This document shows, piece after piece, positions 6,583 to 18,459 of a DNA stretch of 64,000 bases. The notes below the pieces were generated by a model, which was not told the DNA's origin, did no database searches, and saw only the letters and a program-made list of their open reading frames with translations. How positions within the stretch are numbered: position 1 is the stretch's first letter; each line of letters begins with the position of its first letter. The DNA comes from Anaerolineae bacterium (GTDB lineage: Bacteria; Chloroflexota; Anaerolineae; Anaerolineales; Anaerolineaceae): positions 1 to 64,000 of the forward strand of contig DUED01000020.1 of assembly GCA_011176685.1 (NCBI GenBank), given 5' to 3'. Position numbers and translations under genes: made by a program.

Positions 6583-9013
6583 GCAGCCAGACGCCCAAAT
6601 AGCATAAAGCCCCTATCAACAACACGACATTAAACCCTGTTTCAATAGCAAGGAACGCCGCTAATACTGAAGCCACCACTGATGTTGCTCCATTGATGCC
6701 CCATGCCCAAGGAATTAATGAAGGCATTTTTTGGCCAAGAGCATGCATTCCCGCAGGAAAGGGGATGCCCATTAGGAATCCCAACGGTGAAAGCATCACA
6801 ATTGTTATAAGAATACGGTTGGGCAGGGAGAATCCGATGGCGACATCTATACCTTTGGAAAATATTAATGGCAGAACACATAGATAAGCCACCAGCAAAA
6901 GGATTGTTAATCTCACTGGTAAGCTCCTGGAAAAGCTGCTGCCTAACCCGGAAAAAAGAAGCAAGCTGAATAAGACCGTTGAAAATGCATAAGCCGGATG
7001 ACCCAAGAATAGGATTAATTTCTGAATCAACGGAATTTCCACAAGCATGAAAGCCAAACCAAGCAAGAAAAAATATAAAAACACCACTTGCACCAAGCTT
7101 TTATATTCAGTATGAATATATTTAAATTCCAGGCGTTTGAATAGTAACGGTATGATGATCAATGTGCTGGATACAAACATCGTAATCAATAAGAGCACAA
7201 ACGTCACCAGGTATCCAGCTCCCCCAAAGGGCTGCCAGGTTTTTCCATAACCCTCAATAATGGATGGCAATTGTGACCATTTAAAATAATGGCTGAAAAA
7301 TGGCTGATTATCCCCAGGCGGGGCAACATTAAATGGATAATCTGCATAAAATGCACTTTTATCATCCGTGTGAATTAAATCTCTAAATGCCTGATAATAA
7401 ATGGGTTCCAGTAATATATTATTTACGTTTATTTCGTTTTCTTTAACATCCGGACCATAAACCAGATCAAATGAATAATCTGAAAGAAAAATCCGGATTG
7501 TTTGTAACTCATGCTCAGTGAATGGTTGCCTTTTAATTAATAAAGTGCCGAGGTTATAACCGCGGAAAGCAACAATACAATTTTCAACATCAATATCCGA
7601 TTTCTCCATAGCCGTAATTGCTGTCGAGAAAGCGCGCAGCCATTCACTGGACGGCATTTGCAGCCAGCGGTTTACGACAAAAATTCCCCCTTCATCAAGG
7701 TGATCAATCACCTCCAAGAATGCTTCTACTGTATAGCGATAATCCTCTGTAAGACTATAAGCGCCCCAATTTACTGGATGGTAATTGCTGGTAAGAGATA
7801 AAATGGCGATATCAAACGTGTCTTTATTTCTTCGCAGGAAACTGCGCATGGTCTCATTATTAAAATGGATCCCATAATCCTCATAAAGCGGTTTTATTGT
7901 CTGTAAAATAAGGTTATTGGGCTCAACTGTTGTGATTTCGCGTGAGTTACCAGCTAACGCCACAGCGATGTCCAAGCCCCCATACGGTTCAATAACTAGC
8001 ACTTTGGGAGTGGGCTTGAGCCAATAAGCGATGAATTGCGGCAGGTATTCAGTGAACTCAAGATTATCTTGCGGATCAATGAGAACATTGAGATTATCAC
8101 TATCGACGAATAGACCTCTTTTCGCATTAATAACCTTTGGATAACGATAACTTAGGCCGGGTATAGACCTCAACCCCTGGCTTTCGACAATATCCATACG
8201 AGAAAATGCATTCCAGCTTGTTGATGAAATAGTCGCATTCGGATATTGCAGTGCATAGGACAAACCCTTATAGGGCGATATGTGCAGGTCTAGCCATTGG
8301 CTAACACTTCCCTCCTGAATATAGCGTCTGCACTCCAGTGATGAAAAGCCAACAAGCAGCAGAGCTAGCAAGATTAATCCAAGTTGAAAGACCAGCTTGC
8401 TTTGCGACCCAATAGAAATTTGCCAATGATGAACTACACTAATGAATAACGCAAGAGCTGCAATTCCCACACAGAGCATAACCACACCTACACCGCCCAC
8501 CAATGAAGGAGTAACAAAAGCCAGCATACATCCCATTGACGAACCTAACAAGTTAGCGGCATAGATCCTATTCACTTTTTGCGGAAAGGCTTTCAGGAAA
8601 ATGCCCACTACTAAGCCACTGAAAAAAAATGGCAATGACAAGAAAATATAGTGAAGAACAAGGATAAGGATTTGATCCGGTTTGACGGCAATTGCAAAAG
8701 AATCAAAAGGAACAGTAATAAATATCAGGTAAGAGCCCAATAGTGAAATTGCAGTTGATAATGAGAGCCACTGAAATTTTTTTGAAATATTCCCTTTGGC
8801 AAGTTGAGGAAAAAGCGACAAAATTGATCCACTAGTTCCAAAACCCAGCAGTGCTAAACTCACGATAAAAAAGGCAAAGTGATAAAACTGAGCAATGGAA
8901 TAAAGACGGGTTAAATTTATTTCAAAAAGTAATGTCGCAGCAGAAAGAAGAAAAATTCCCGTATAGATATTCCAGCCACAGTAGCTGCCCTTATTATTTT
9001 TCTGCTTATCCAT
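6560..9013 (-). CDS. Membrane spermidine-synthase-like protein
   Basis: An 817-residue protein in three parts: about six membrane helices at the N-terminus (residues 17-230), a soluble Rossmann domain resembling spermidine synthase (VLVIEPYGGLDIAVAL near residue 338, ITTVEPNN, FDIAILSLTSNY, LDEGGIFVVNRW), and six or seven further helices from about residue 600. The C-terminal block has LVEIPLIQKLILFLGHP and GIPFPAGMHAL, typical of bacterial membrane members of the SpeE superfamily. Polyamine synthesis has not been shown for this architecture, and the true substrate is unknown. The start is chosen at MDKQKNN; a TTGAAA-18-TATTAT promoter ends 9 bases before it. Confidence 0.75.
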   Translation of the reverse strand: MDKQKNNKGSYCGWNIYTGIFLLSAATLLFEINLTRLYSIAQFYHFAFFIVSLALLGFGTSGSILSLFPQLAKGNISKKFQWLSLSTAISLLGSYLIFITVPFDSFAIAVKPDQILILVLHYIFLSLPFFFSGLVVGIFLKAFPQKVNRIYAANLLGSSMGCMLAFVTPSLVGGVGVVMLCVGIAALALFISVVHHWQISIGSQSKLVFQLGLILLALLLVGFSSLECRRYIQEGSVSQWLDLHISPYKGLSYALQYPNATISSTSWNAFSRMDIVESQGLRSIPGLSYRYPKVINAKRGLFVDSDNLNVLIDPQDNLEFTEYLPQFIAYWLKPTPKVLVIEPYGGLDIAVALAGNSREITTVEPNNLILQTIKPLYEDYGIHFNNETMRSFLRRNKDTFDIAILSLTSNYHPVNWGAYSLTEDYRYTVEAFLEVIDHLDEGGIFVVNRWLQMPSSEWLRAFSTAITAMEKSDIDVENCIVAFRGYNLGTLLIKRQPFTEHELQTIRIFLSDYSFDLVYGPDVKENEINVNNILLEPIYYQAFRDLIHTDDKSAFYADYPFNVAPPGDNQPFFSHYFKWSQLPSIIEGYGKTWQPFGGAGYLVTFVLLLITMFVSSTLIIIPLLFKRLEFKYIHTEYKSLVQVVFLYFFLLGLAFMLVEIPLIQKLILFLGHPAYAFSTVLFSLLLFSGLGSSFSRSLPVRLTILLLVAYLCVLPLIFSKGIDVAIGFSLPNRILITIVMLSPLGFLMGIPFPAGMHALGQKMPSLIPWAWGINGATSVVASVLAAFLAIETGFNVVLLIGALCYLGVWLLIPRVFA

Positions 9014-9083
9014 GTTTATTTAATAATACCCAGTATCCTTGAAATTTTTCAAGGCAAATACCAATAATATCTACATAAATAAG

Positions 9084-9112
9084 AAAAGGGCAGATGGAAT
9101 TTCTGCCCTTTT
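9084..9112 (-). terminator. Intrinsic terminator downstream of gyrB
   Basis: A perfect 10-bp stem, AAAAGGGCAG with its complement, around a 9-base loop and flanked by A/T runs. It lies 20 bases beyond the gyrB stop and could work in both directions. Confidence 0.8.
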
Positions 9113-9133
9113 TGTCCTTTTAGACACGATTGA

Positions 9134-12114
<2,981 letters not shown>

Positions 12115-12185
12115 ACAACCATCAATTTTACCATACGTGCATTTTCATTAATTTCCATTATTTTTTTCATGATCACTAGATTTTC

Positions 12186-12215
12186 TTTACAAATTTAACT
12201 ACTACAAGGTAAAAT
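12186..12215 (+). promoter_or_regulatory. Promoter of a putative leaderless gene
   Basis: TTTACA (12186-12191) and TAAAAT (12210-12215) are spaced by 18 bases. The ATG at 12223 is 7 bases past the -10 box, so the transcript would have no leader. Confidence 0.55.
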
Positions 12216-12222
12216 CCTATCA

Positions 12223-13035
12223 ATGGAGAAGAACGCGCATTTTCCAAAAGCAGACCGCATAAGCATTATTTCCGCCGTAATCCTGATTGCTTATGCAGGG
12301 ATGCCTTTCATACACATTCCAGCCCGAGAAATCAAATTATCTTTATTTAACTTCCTCATTGCATTCCAATTAAATTTTCCCATACTAATCTCTTTTATTG
12401 CAGCAGTATTAGCGGCTGCTGGTACCAATTGGCTACTTCAGGATCATCCAGCACTAGGTTCTAAAACCACCCTGCCTTATTTGATTACACCCACTCTAAC
12501 CGCTTGGGTACTCGGTATCCCACTCAGCATTATCAATGTAAGTCTGGAATGGTGGGTAGTATTTGGGCTGGGTGGCATTTTCACACTCACCGTTCTTATA
12601 GCAGAATATATTGTAGTGGATCCTAGTGACGTCCGTTTTCCTCCAGCCGTGATGCTCCTGACTGCATTAAGCTTTGGATTATTTCTCACTTTAACTATCG
12701 CTTTACGAACCGCAGGTCTGCGGCTTTACATGCTGCTAATAATTCTATTACCCACATATACATTTTTTTGCCTAAGAATGCTTTATTTAAAAGAAAAAGC
12801 AAAATGGCACTTTGAATGGACTCTAGTATGCATGGTCATATTGTCACAATGCATAATTGGTTTGCATTATTGGCCAATTTCCCCTATCCGATTTGGACTT
12901 ATCCTGTTGGGTCCTGCTTATTCACTGGTGTCAATTGCAAAATCACTGATTCGCAAAATACCCCTTAGAAATGCAGCCATAGAACCAGTAATAATGTCAG
13001 GTCTTTTTTGGACAATCGCTGTCTTACTTGCTTAG
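12223..13035 (+). CDS. Unknown polytopic membrane protein, 270 aa
   Basis: I cannot name this family. About eight hydrophobic helices fill the protein (near residues 15-30, 40-62, 82-98, 108-130, 140-162, 165-182, 197-235 and 250-268). A moderately conserved-looking EYIVVDPSDVRFPP lies in the middle. It is divergent from the 11107-12114 gene and followed by plsY. It appears to be expressed from a leaderless promoter. Confidence 0.55.
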   Translation: MEKNAHFPKADRISIISAVILIAYAGMPFIHIPAREIKLSLFNFLIAFQLNFPILISFIAAVLAAAGTNWLLQDHPALGSKTTLPYLITPTLTAWVLGIPLSIINVSLEWWVVFGLGGIFTLTVLIAEYIVVDPSDVRFPPAVMLLTALSFGLFLTLTIALRTAGLRLYMLLIILLPTYTFFCLRMLYLKEKAKWHFEWTLVCMVILSQCIIGLHYWPISPIRFGLILLGPAYSLVSIAKSLIRKIPLRNAAIEPVIMSGLFWTIAVLLA

Positions 13036-13108
13036 AAAAAAACCATTAATTAATCATTATCGTAACCTATAAACAAGCTTCGGGTTTCTATTGATGGAGC
13101 ATATCAAC

Positions 13109-13759
13109 ATGTTTAAATTAGCAATAACTTTCATAACTGCATATTTACTCGGATCTATCCCCTTTGGGCTGGTTATTGTCAAATTCATTAACGGACTAGA
13201 TGTAAGAAAGATAGCCAGTGGCCGCACTGGCGGGACAAATGCCATGCGCGCTGCTGGTTTATTGGCAGGTTTTCTAACTGCTATTCTTGACGTATTAAAA
13301 GGTGTAGCAGCACCCTGGCTGGCAAAAAATGTGCTGCCATCTTATCCATGGGCAGCAGCAGTTGCAGGTTTACTTACAATTTTAGGTCACAATTATTCAA
13401 TATTTCTCATTGAACGCACAGAAGCAGGAAAGATATTTCTACGTGGTGGTGCTGGAGGAGCAACAACCCTTGGAACAAGTATCGGATTATGGTCTGAAAG
13501 CTGGATAATCATCTTGCCAGTTGCTATTATCATTTATGTCGTGATTGGTTACGCATCAGTGGCAACAATCAGTATTGCTCTTTCCTCGATGCTCATCTTC
13601 GTCTTTAGAGCTGTAAATGGGTATGGTCCCTGGGATGATATCCTGCTGGGTGCTGGTGCACTAGCTATTGTTCTCTGGGCACTGCAGCCAAATATTTATC
13701 GTTTGTTAAACGGCAATGAACGTGTTGTGGGATTACGCGCTCTAATCAAAAAGCATTGA
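13109..13759 (+). CDS. plsY: PlsY-like glycerol-3-phosphate acyltransferase, atypical motif 2
   Basis: A 216-residue membrane protein with about five helices. PlsY transfers acyl groups from acyl phosphate to glycerol-3-phosphate, the first step of phospholipid synthesis. Motif 1 is SGRTGGTNAMRAAG (family form SGNxGATNxxR) after LLGSIPFGLVI. Motif 2 is altered: GHNYSIFLIERTEAGK is followed by RGGAGGATTLG where the family has F-K-GGKG-x-AT. Motif 3 is GYASVATI. The loss of the GGKG lysine and the extra residues make activity uncertain. The start ATG 13109 follows a GGAG site; in-frame TTG 13091 and ATG 13094 are possible alternatives. Confidence 0.75.
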   Translation: MFKLAITFITAYLLGSIPFGLVIVKFINGLDVRKIASGRTGGTNAMRAAGLLAGFLTAILDVLKGVAAPWLAKNVLPSYPWAAAVAGLLTILGHNYSIFLIERTEAGKIFLRGGAGGATTLGTSIGLWSESWIIILPVAIIIYVVIGYASVATISIALSSMLIFVFRAVNGYGPWDDILLGAGALAIVLWALQPNIYRLLNGNERVVGLRALIKKH

Positions 13760-13791
13760 AGGTATAAATCCCCCTAAATATTCAGTGTCAT

Positions 13792-14631
13792 CTAACCATT
13801 CTTTCCTGATATTTCCTGCTGTAAAAGCGCAATCAGGTTGCGTTTATGTAATTCTTTCACTAATCCCCCAAGCAGCACATGACTTTTACCGCAACTTTCT
13901 ACTGTAGCTTCCTGAAGCTTTTTATTTGGGTCTTTCCTTCGTATTGCTGTTTTAACGACCTTTTTAATTGCAGCTAAATAAGCCAAGTTGTCCTTGATTG
14001 CTTGCTCAATCTCCCCTCGCAAAATAATATCTCCATGTCCTTGTATTATATTTTCGAGACCCATTTTTTCAATAGACATAATTGTTTCTGTCAATTGTTC
14101 CAAGTCGCCTTCAACAATATATGGGATCGGCATAAAAGCATCTCCTGCAAATAAAATACGGTCTTCATGCAATAACACAGCAATACAGTCTAAACTGCTT
14201 CCTGGAGTTGAAAAGATTTTCAAATGCTTTTTCCCCACTTGTAAAGAAATAGTGCCAGATGTAAACGTTAGAGAAGGCAGAACAATACGGGTTTTTGCAA
14301 ATACAGAATCTTGAGCTTTCACCTCTTTTAATGCTTTTATATTTTTCTCTATCATATACCTATAACAAAGCGCATGGGCAATAACAATAGCACCTGGAAA
14401 AAAACAATTACCCCAAGTGTGGTCAGCATGATAAATTGTATTGATGATATAGCGAACTGGTACTTTTAGCTCACCCTCAATGAATTCTCTGATCGCTAAG
14501 GTTTCTTCAGGAAGTGCTAACGTGTCAATCACTATTGCCCATTCAGGTCCGACAACAGCCCCCGCGGTGACTTGGGCATAAATTTCGCTCTGGAACCAAT
14601 ACACATCATTAGCGATACGCTCACGCAACAT
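13792..14631 (-). CDS. Metallo-beta-lactamase-fold hydrolase with incomplete metal site
   Basis: A 279-residue protein with the metallo-beta-lactamase fold. The usual HxHxDH motif appears as NTIYHADHTWGN: the HxDH part is there but isoleucine sits where the first His should be. Further features are FSTPGSSLDCIAVLL (third-His region, Ser-Ser where many have His), ILFAGDAFMPIPY (bridging Asp) and IIQGHGDIIL (last His). With several ligands changed it may bind one metal or none. It starts MLRERIANDVYWFQ without a good ribosome site. It is convergent with plsY; function cannot be assigned. Confidence 0.7.
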   Translation of the reverse strand: MLRERIANDVYWFQSEIYAQVTAGAVVGPEWAIVIDTLALPEETLAIREFIEGELKVPVRYIINTIYHADHTWGNCFFPGAIVIAHALCYRYMIEKNIKALKEVKAQDSVFAKTRIVLPSLTFTSGTISLQVGKKHLKIFSTPGSSLDCIAVLLHEDRILFAGDAFMPIPYIVEGDLEQLTETIMSIEKMGLENIIQGHGDIILRGEIEQAIKDNLAYLAAIKKVVKTAIRRKDPNKKLQEATVESCGKSHVLLGGLVKELHKRNLIALLQQEISGKNG

Positions 14632-14761
14632 AAATTACATCTAAAAAAATTTTCAGTTATATTTAAGTAGACTTACCAACTATTAAAAATAGCATAAAAG
14701 GTTAAAAAAGTCAAAATATTAGGGCATGCGTGCTGTAAATCATATTAAACATTTTGAAAAT

Positions 14762-14790
14762 TTGACCACCAAATACTTTTATGGTAAGAT
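14762..14790 (+). promoter_or_regulatory. Promoter of the metH riboswitch transcript
   Basis: TTGACC (14762-14767) and TAAGAT (14785-14790) with an ideal 17-base spacer. Transcription would begin near 14797, 16 bases before the first paired base of the SAM riboswitch. Confidence 0.75.
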
Positions 14791-14812
14791 TGCGAAAAAT
14801 TTCGCTTTAAAA

Positions 14813-14925
14813 CTCATCTAGAGAGGTGGAGGGACCGGCCCTATGAAACCTCGGCAACCGCAAAATGTTTGCAGGTGCCAATTCCGGCAGAAGTCGCTAA
14901 GCATGCGCATATTCTGGAAGATGAG
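14813..14925 (+). ncRNA. SAM-I (S-box) riboswitch
   Basis: The closing helix P1 pairs CTCATCT (14813-14819) with AGATGAG (14919-14925). Between them are the conserved S-box elements: AGAGGTGGAGGGA, CCCTATGAAACCTCGGCAACC and GGTGCCAATTCC. SAM binding stabilises P1 and so permits the terminator downstream to form. It controls metH and probably the genes after it: high SAM shuts off methionine synthesis. Confidence 0.95.
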
Positions 14926-14944
14926 AGCATACACAGAAAAAATG

Positions 14945-14969
14945 CCTCTCAAATCCAGAGAGGTTTTTT
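14945..14969 (+). terminator. Riboswitch-controlled terminator before metH
   Basis: CCTCTC (14945-14950) pairs with GAGAGG (14958-14963), followed by six T. It sits between the SAM aptamer and the metH ribosome site and is the expression platform of the riboswitch. AGAGG at 14821-14825 in the aptamer repeats the 3' arm and could compete for pairing. Confidence 0.85.
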
Positions 14970-14985
14970 ATTAAGAAGGATTTTA

Positions 14986-17900
14986 ATGAAACGCCATTAT
15001 ACAAATAGAAGCTACCTAGAAGCAATAAATGAGAAAGTAATCGTCTTCGACGGAGCAATGGGCACTTCATTGCAGGTTATGGGTTTAACGTCACAAAATT
15101 TTGGTGGAGAAAAGTTCCAAGGTTGTAATGATTACCTGGTAATAAGTTGCCCTTCAGCAGTGGAGGCAGTTCATCGCTCATTTCTCAAAGTAGGTGTAGA
15201 TGTAATTGAGACTAATTCCTTCCGCGCTAACCGAATCACTCTCGGCGAATTCAGCCTTGAAAATCAGGTCTATGAGATAAACCGACATGCTGCTACTTTA
15301 GCCCACCAGATTGCGGATGAATTCAGCGCTAAGGGGCATAAGCGATTCGTAGCTGGATCAATGGGCCCGACTGGCAAACTCCCTTCAATAAGTAACTCTG
15401 AATCTTCAGATATTCCTTTTGATGAATATACCGATATCTTTCGTCAACAAGCTATTGGATTGATTGAAGGCGGCGTTGATTTGTTGTTACTGGAAACGCA
15501 GCAGGACATCCTCGAAGTTAAAGCATCTATTCATGGAATTCATAAGGCATTTACTGAATGCGGTATTTTTCTACCTATCCAAGTACAGGTCACATTGGAT
15601 GAAAATGGGCGCATGCTGCTTGGGACCGACATCACTGCCGTGCTGGCTATTCTTGAAGGCATGGCTATTGATGTGATAGGTATAAATTGTTCAACAGGCC
15701 CAGAACAGATGCAACAAGCAATTTCTTATTTGGGAAAAAATGCCACTATGCCAATATCCTGCCTACCAAATGCAGGCATACCACAAAATATCAACGGAAA
15801 AGCTGTATACCCTCTCACACCACAAGATTATGCTCAACAGATGACAGCATTTGTGGAAAAAGACCATGTCAATATCGTTGGGGGTTGTTGTGGAACCACA
15901 CCAGAACACTTACGTTACCTTGTAGAACAAATACATGATCATCCATCTCCACTAAGACCTAAGAACTCAATTCCTTGTCTGAGCAGTGCTATGCAAGCGA
16001 TCGCAATGGTTCAGGAGCCACCACCTTTTCTGATTGGCGAGCGTCTGAATACCCAGGGGAGCCGGCAATTTAAAGAATTGATGCTCCAAAAGGATTATGG
16101 AGCTGCCCTGCAACTAGCGCGCCTGCAAATTGATAATGGGGCGCATGGGTTGGATATTTGCACTGCCCTGACAGAAAACAGGGATGAGGCCCAAGATATG
16201 CAGAATATAATCAAGATGGTTGCCGCAAATATTAACGCAGCGCTGATCATTGATACAACAGATCCAGATGTGATGGAAATTGCATTGAAGGCTGCTCCTG
16301 GCCGCTGCCTATTAAATTCTGTTAATTTAGAAATTAAACAAAAAAAATTAGATCATATCTTCCAGTTAGCTAAGCGCTTCAATGCCGCTGTGATTGCCCT
16401 CACAATCGACCATGATGGTATGGCAAGAACCTCCAAACGCAAACTGGAAATTGCTCAAAAGATTCTTGAGATCGCAACTGGAACACACGCATTGCGACCG
16501 AAAGATCTGGTATTTGACCCACTCACTTTCACCCTGGCTAGCGGTGACAGCGAATCAGCATCTGCAGCTGTTGAAACCTTAAGGAGCATTCAGTTGATTA
16601 AAGAGAAGCTACCTACCTGTTTGACAGTTCTGGGTATCAGCAATGTGTCTTATGGTCTTTCACCAACTTCCCGCAAAGTACTGAATAGCGTATTCTTATA
16701 CTATGCCATGCAATCTGGTTTGGATATGGCAATTGTCCACCCAGCAAGCATCATGCCTTATGCAACCATCCCAACAGACGAGCGAAAGATTGCTGAGGAA
16801 CTAATTCTCAATCTAAGAAAAGATGCTTTAAAGGATTTCATTGAGTTTTTTACGAGTAGAGAGAACGTATATATAGCTCCCAAACAGGTTCTCAAAGCAG
16901 AAGGTTTATCAACCGGTGAGCGTATTCGCTGGCGTATCCTGCATCAAGAGCAAGAGGATCTAATAGAGGATATTGACACTTTCATATCTGATAGAACCAA
17001 TGAAACAGATCATACTCGTGCAATTTGCCTTATAAATGAATATCTCCTGCCAGCGATGAAAGAAGTGGGTGAACAATTCGGGCGCGGCGAATTGATTTTA
17101 CCCTTTGTGTTGCAATCCGCCGAAATCATGAAAGCGGCCACATCACATTTGCAACAGTATCTTGACCAAAATACTGAAATCAGTAAAGGGAAAATTGTGC
17201 TGGCAACAGTTTACGGAGATGTGCATGATATTGGGAAAAATCTTGTTAAAACCATTTTGGTGAATAACGGCTTTGAAGTGATTGACCTTGGCAAACAAGT
17301 CCCTGCAGAAGAGATTATTCAGCAGGCTGAAATCAACCATGCAGACGCAATCGGGTTAAGTGCCCTGCTAGTTAGCACCAGCCAGCAAATGCCGATAGTC
17401 GTTAGAAAAATGCATCAGAGAGGAATAACGATACCTGTACTAATAGGCGGTGCAGCAGTAAATGCTGACTTTGCAAACCAAATCGCCAAAGTAGATGGTA
17501 GTACTTACCATAATAAAGCTAGTGTATATTTCTGTTATGACGCTTTTGAAGCGCTTAATGTCTTAGAAAGAATAAAAAAAGAAAACTACGCTAAAAATCC
17601 TTATCAGCCCGTATCCAGTTCACGCCCCCAAAATATTACGAATGAATCAGCAATAAAGGAAAAAGAAATAATAAGATTATCCCCTAACAAAACCCCAATT
17701 CCACCTTTTTGGGACTCAAAGATTCTATCTGATATTCCTATATGTGATCTGCTGCCGTTTCTTAATAAAAAAGCGCTTTTCCGACTTTCATGGGGTGCTA
17801 GAAATGCCCGAGGTAAAAAGTGGAAACAGCTTGAAGCTGAATTCGAAAAAAGGCTGTCTTCTATGTTGAAGATTGCCGAAAAGATTGGATGGCTATTGCC

Positions 17901-18450
17901 CAGAGCGGCATATGGATATTGGCCAGCTCAATCCGACGGGGATGCAATTGTGATTTATGATCCGCATTCCCATACCCCTATCAAAGAGATCACACGATTG
18001 CAGCTCCCTCGTCAGGCTGAAAAAAAGCACCTTTGCCTAGCAGATTATTTCCTCCCAATCTCATCTGAGAAAAAAGATGTAATTGCTTTCCAAGTTGTTA
18101 CAGCTGGTTCAGAAGCAACCAAATACATTCAGGGCCTTAATTCCAAGGATAATTTTGTAGAGGCATTTTATTCACATGGACTTGCAGTACAAATAGCAGA
18201 ATCCGCGGCACGATATATCCATAATCGTATTCGCACTGAGTTAAATTTACAAATCAAACAAGGTAAAAGATATTCCTGGGGTTATGAACCTATCCCTGAC
18301 CTATCGCAGCATAGAATCCTATTCGACTTGCTCCCAGCAGAAAAAGATTTGGGCATGCAGCTCACATCCAGCTACCAATTAATCCCGGAACACTCAACTG
18401 CTGCTCTGGTGGTTCACCATCCGCAGGCAATATATTTCACAATCTCCTAG
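14986..18450 (+). CDS. metH: Cobalamin-dependent methionine synthase
   Basis: A 1154-residue enzyme that passes a methyl group from methyl-THF through cobalamin to homocysteine. Domains in order: homocysteine/zinc domain (DGAMGTSLQ, zinc Cys in GINCSTG and GGCCGTTPEHL near 298), pterin domain from about 345 (GERLNTQGS, ALTENRDEAQDM), cobalamin cap and Rossmann domain with the cobalt-ligand motif DVHDIGKN near 745, and a SAM-dependent reactivation domain from about 920, shorter and more diverged than in E. coli. The start at 14986 follows AGAAGGA with good spacing. The open frame extends back to 14869, but that part is riboswitch and terminator. Regulation is by the SAM-I riboswitch. Confidence 0.95.
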   Translation: MKRHYTNRSYLEAINEKVIVFDGAMGTSLQVMGLTSQNFGGEKFQGCNDYLVISCPSAVEAVHRSFLKVGVDVIETNSFRANRITLGEFSLENQVYEINRHAATLAHQIADEFSAKGHKRFVAGSMGPTGKLPSISNSESSDIPFDEYTDIFRQQAIGLIEGGVDLLLLETQQDILEVKASIHGIHKAFTECGIFLPIQVQVTLDENGRMLLGTDITAVLAILEGMAIDVIGINCSTGPEQMQQAISYLGKNATMPISCLPNAGIPQNINGKAVYPLTPQDYAQQMTAFVEKDHVNIVGGCCGTTPEHLRYLVEQIHDHPSPLRPKNSIPCLSSAMQAIAMVQEPPPFLIGERLNTQGSRQFKELMLQKDYGAALQLARLQIDNGAHGLDICTALTENRDEAQDMQNIIKMVAANINAALIIDTTDPDVMEIALKAAPGRCLLNSVNLEIKQKKLDHIFQLAKRFNAAVIALTIDHDGMARTSKRKLEIAQKILEIATGTHALRPKDLVFDPLTFTLASGDSESASAAVETLRSIQLIKEKLPTCLTVLGISNVSYGLSPTSRKVLNSVFLYYAMQSGLDMAIVHPASIMPYATIPTDERKIAEELILNLRKDALKDFIEFFTSRENVYIAPKQVLKAEGLSTGERIRWRILHQEQEDLIEDIDTFISDRTNETDHTRAICLINEYLLPAMKEVGEQFGRGELILPFVLQSAEIMKAATSHLQQYLDQNTEISKGKIVLATVYGDVHDIGKNLVKTILVNNGFEVIDLGKQVPAEEIIQQAEINHADAIGLSALLVSTSQQMPIVVRKMHQRGITIPVLIGGAAVNADFANQIAKVDGSTYHNKASVYFCYDAFEALNVLERIKKENYAKNPYQPVSSSRPQNITNESAIKEKEIIRLSPNKTPIPPFWDSKILSDIPICDLLPFLNKKALFRLSWGARNARGKKWKQLEAEFEKRLSSMLKIAEKIGWLLPRAAYGYWPAQSDGDAIVIYDPHSHTPIKEITRLQLPRQAEKKHLCLADYFLPISSEKKDVIAFQVVTAGSEATKYIQGLNSKDNFVEAFYSHGLAVQIAESAARYIHNRIRTELNLQIKQGKRYSWGYEPIPDLSQHRILFDLLPAEKDLGMQLTSSYQLIPEHSTAALVVHHPQAIYFTIS

Positions 18451-18459
18451 ATCAGTATA

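Noticed and set aside
14869-14985. A longer N-terminus for MetH beginning inside the riboswitch
   Set aside because: This part is SAM-I aptamer and terminator; the ATG at 14986 with a proper ribosome site starts the conserved domain.
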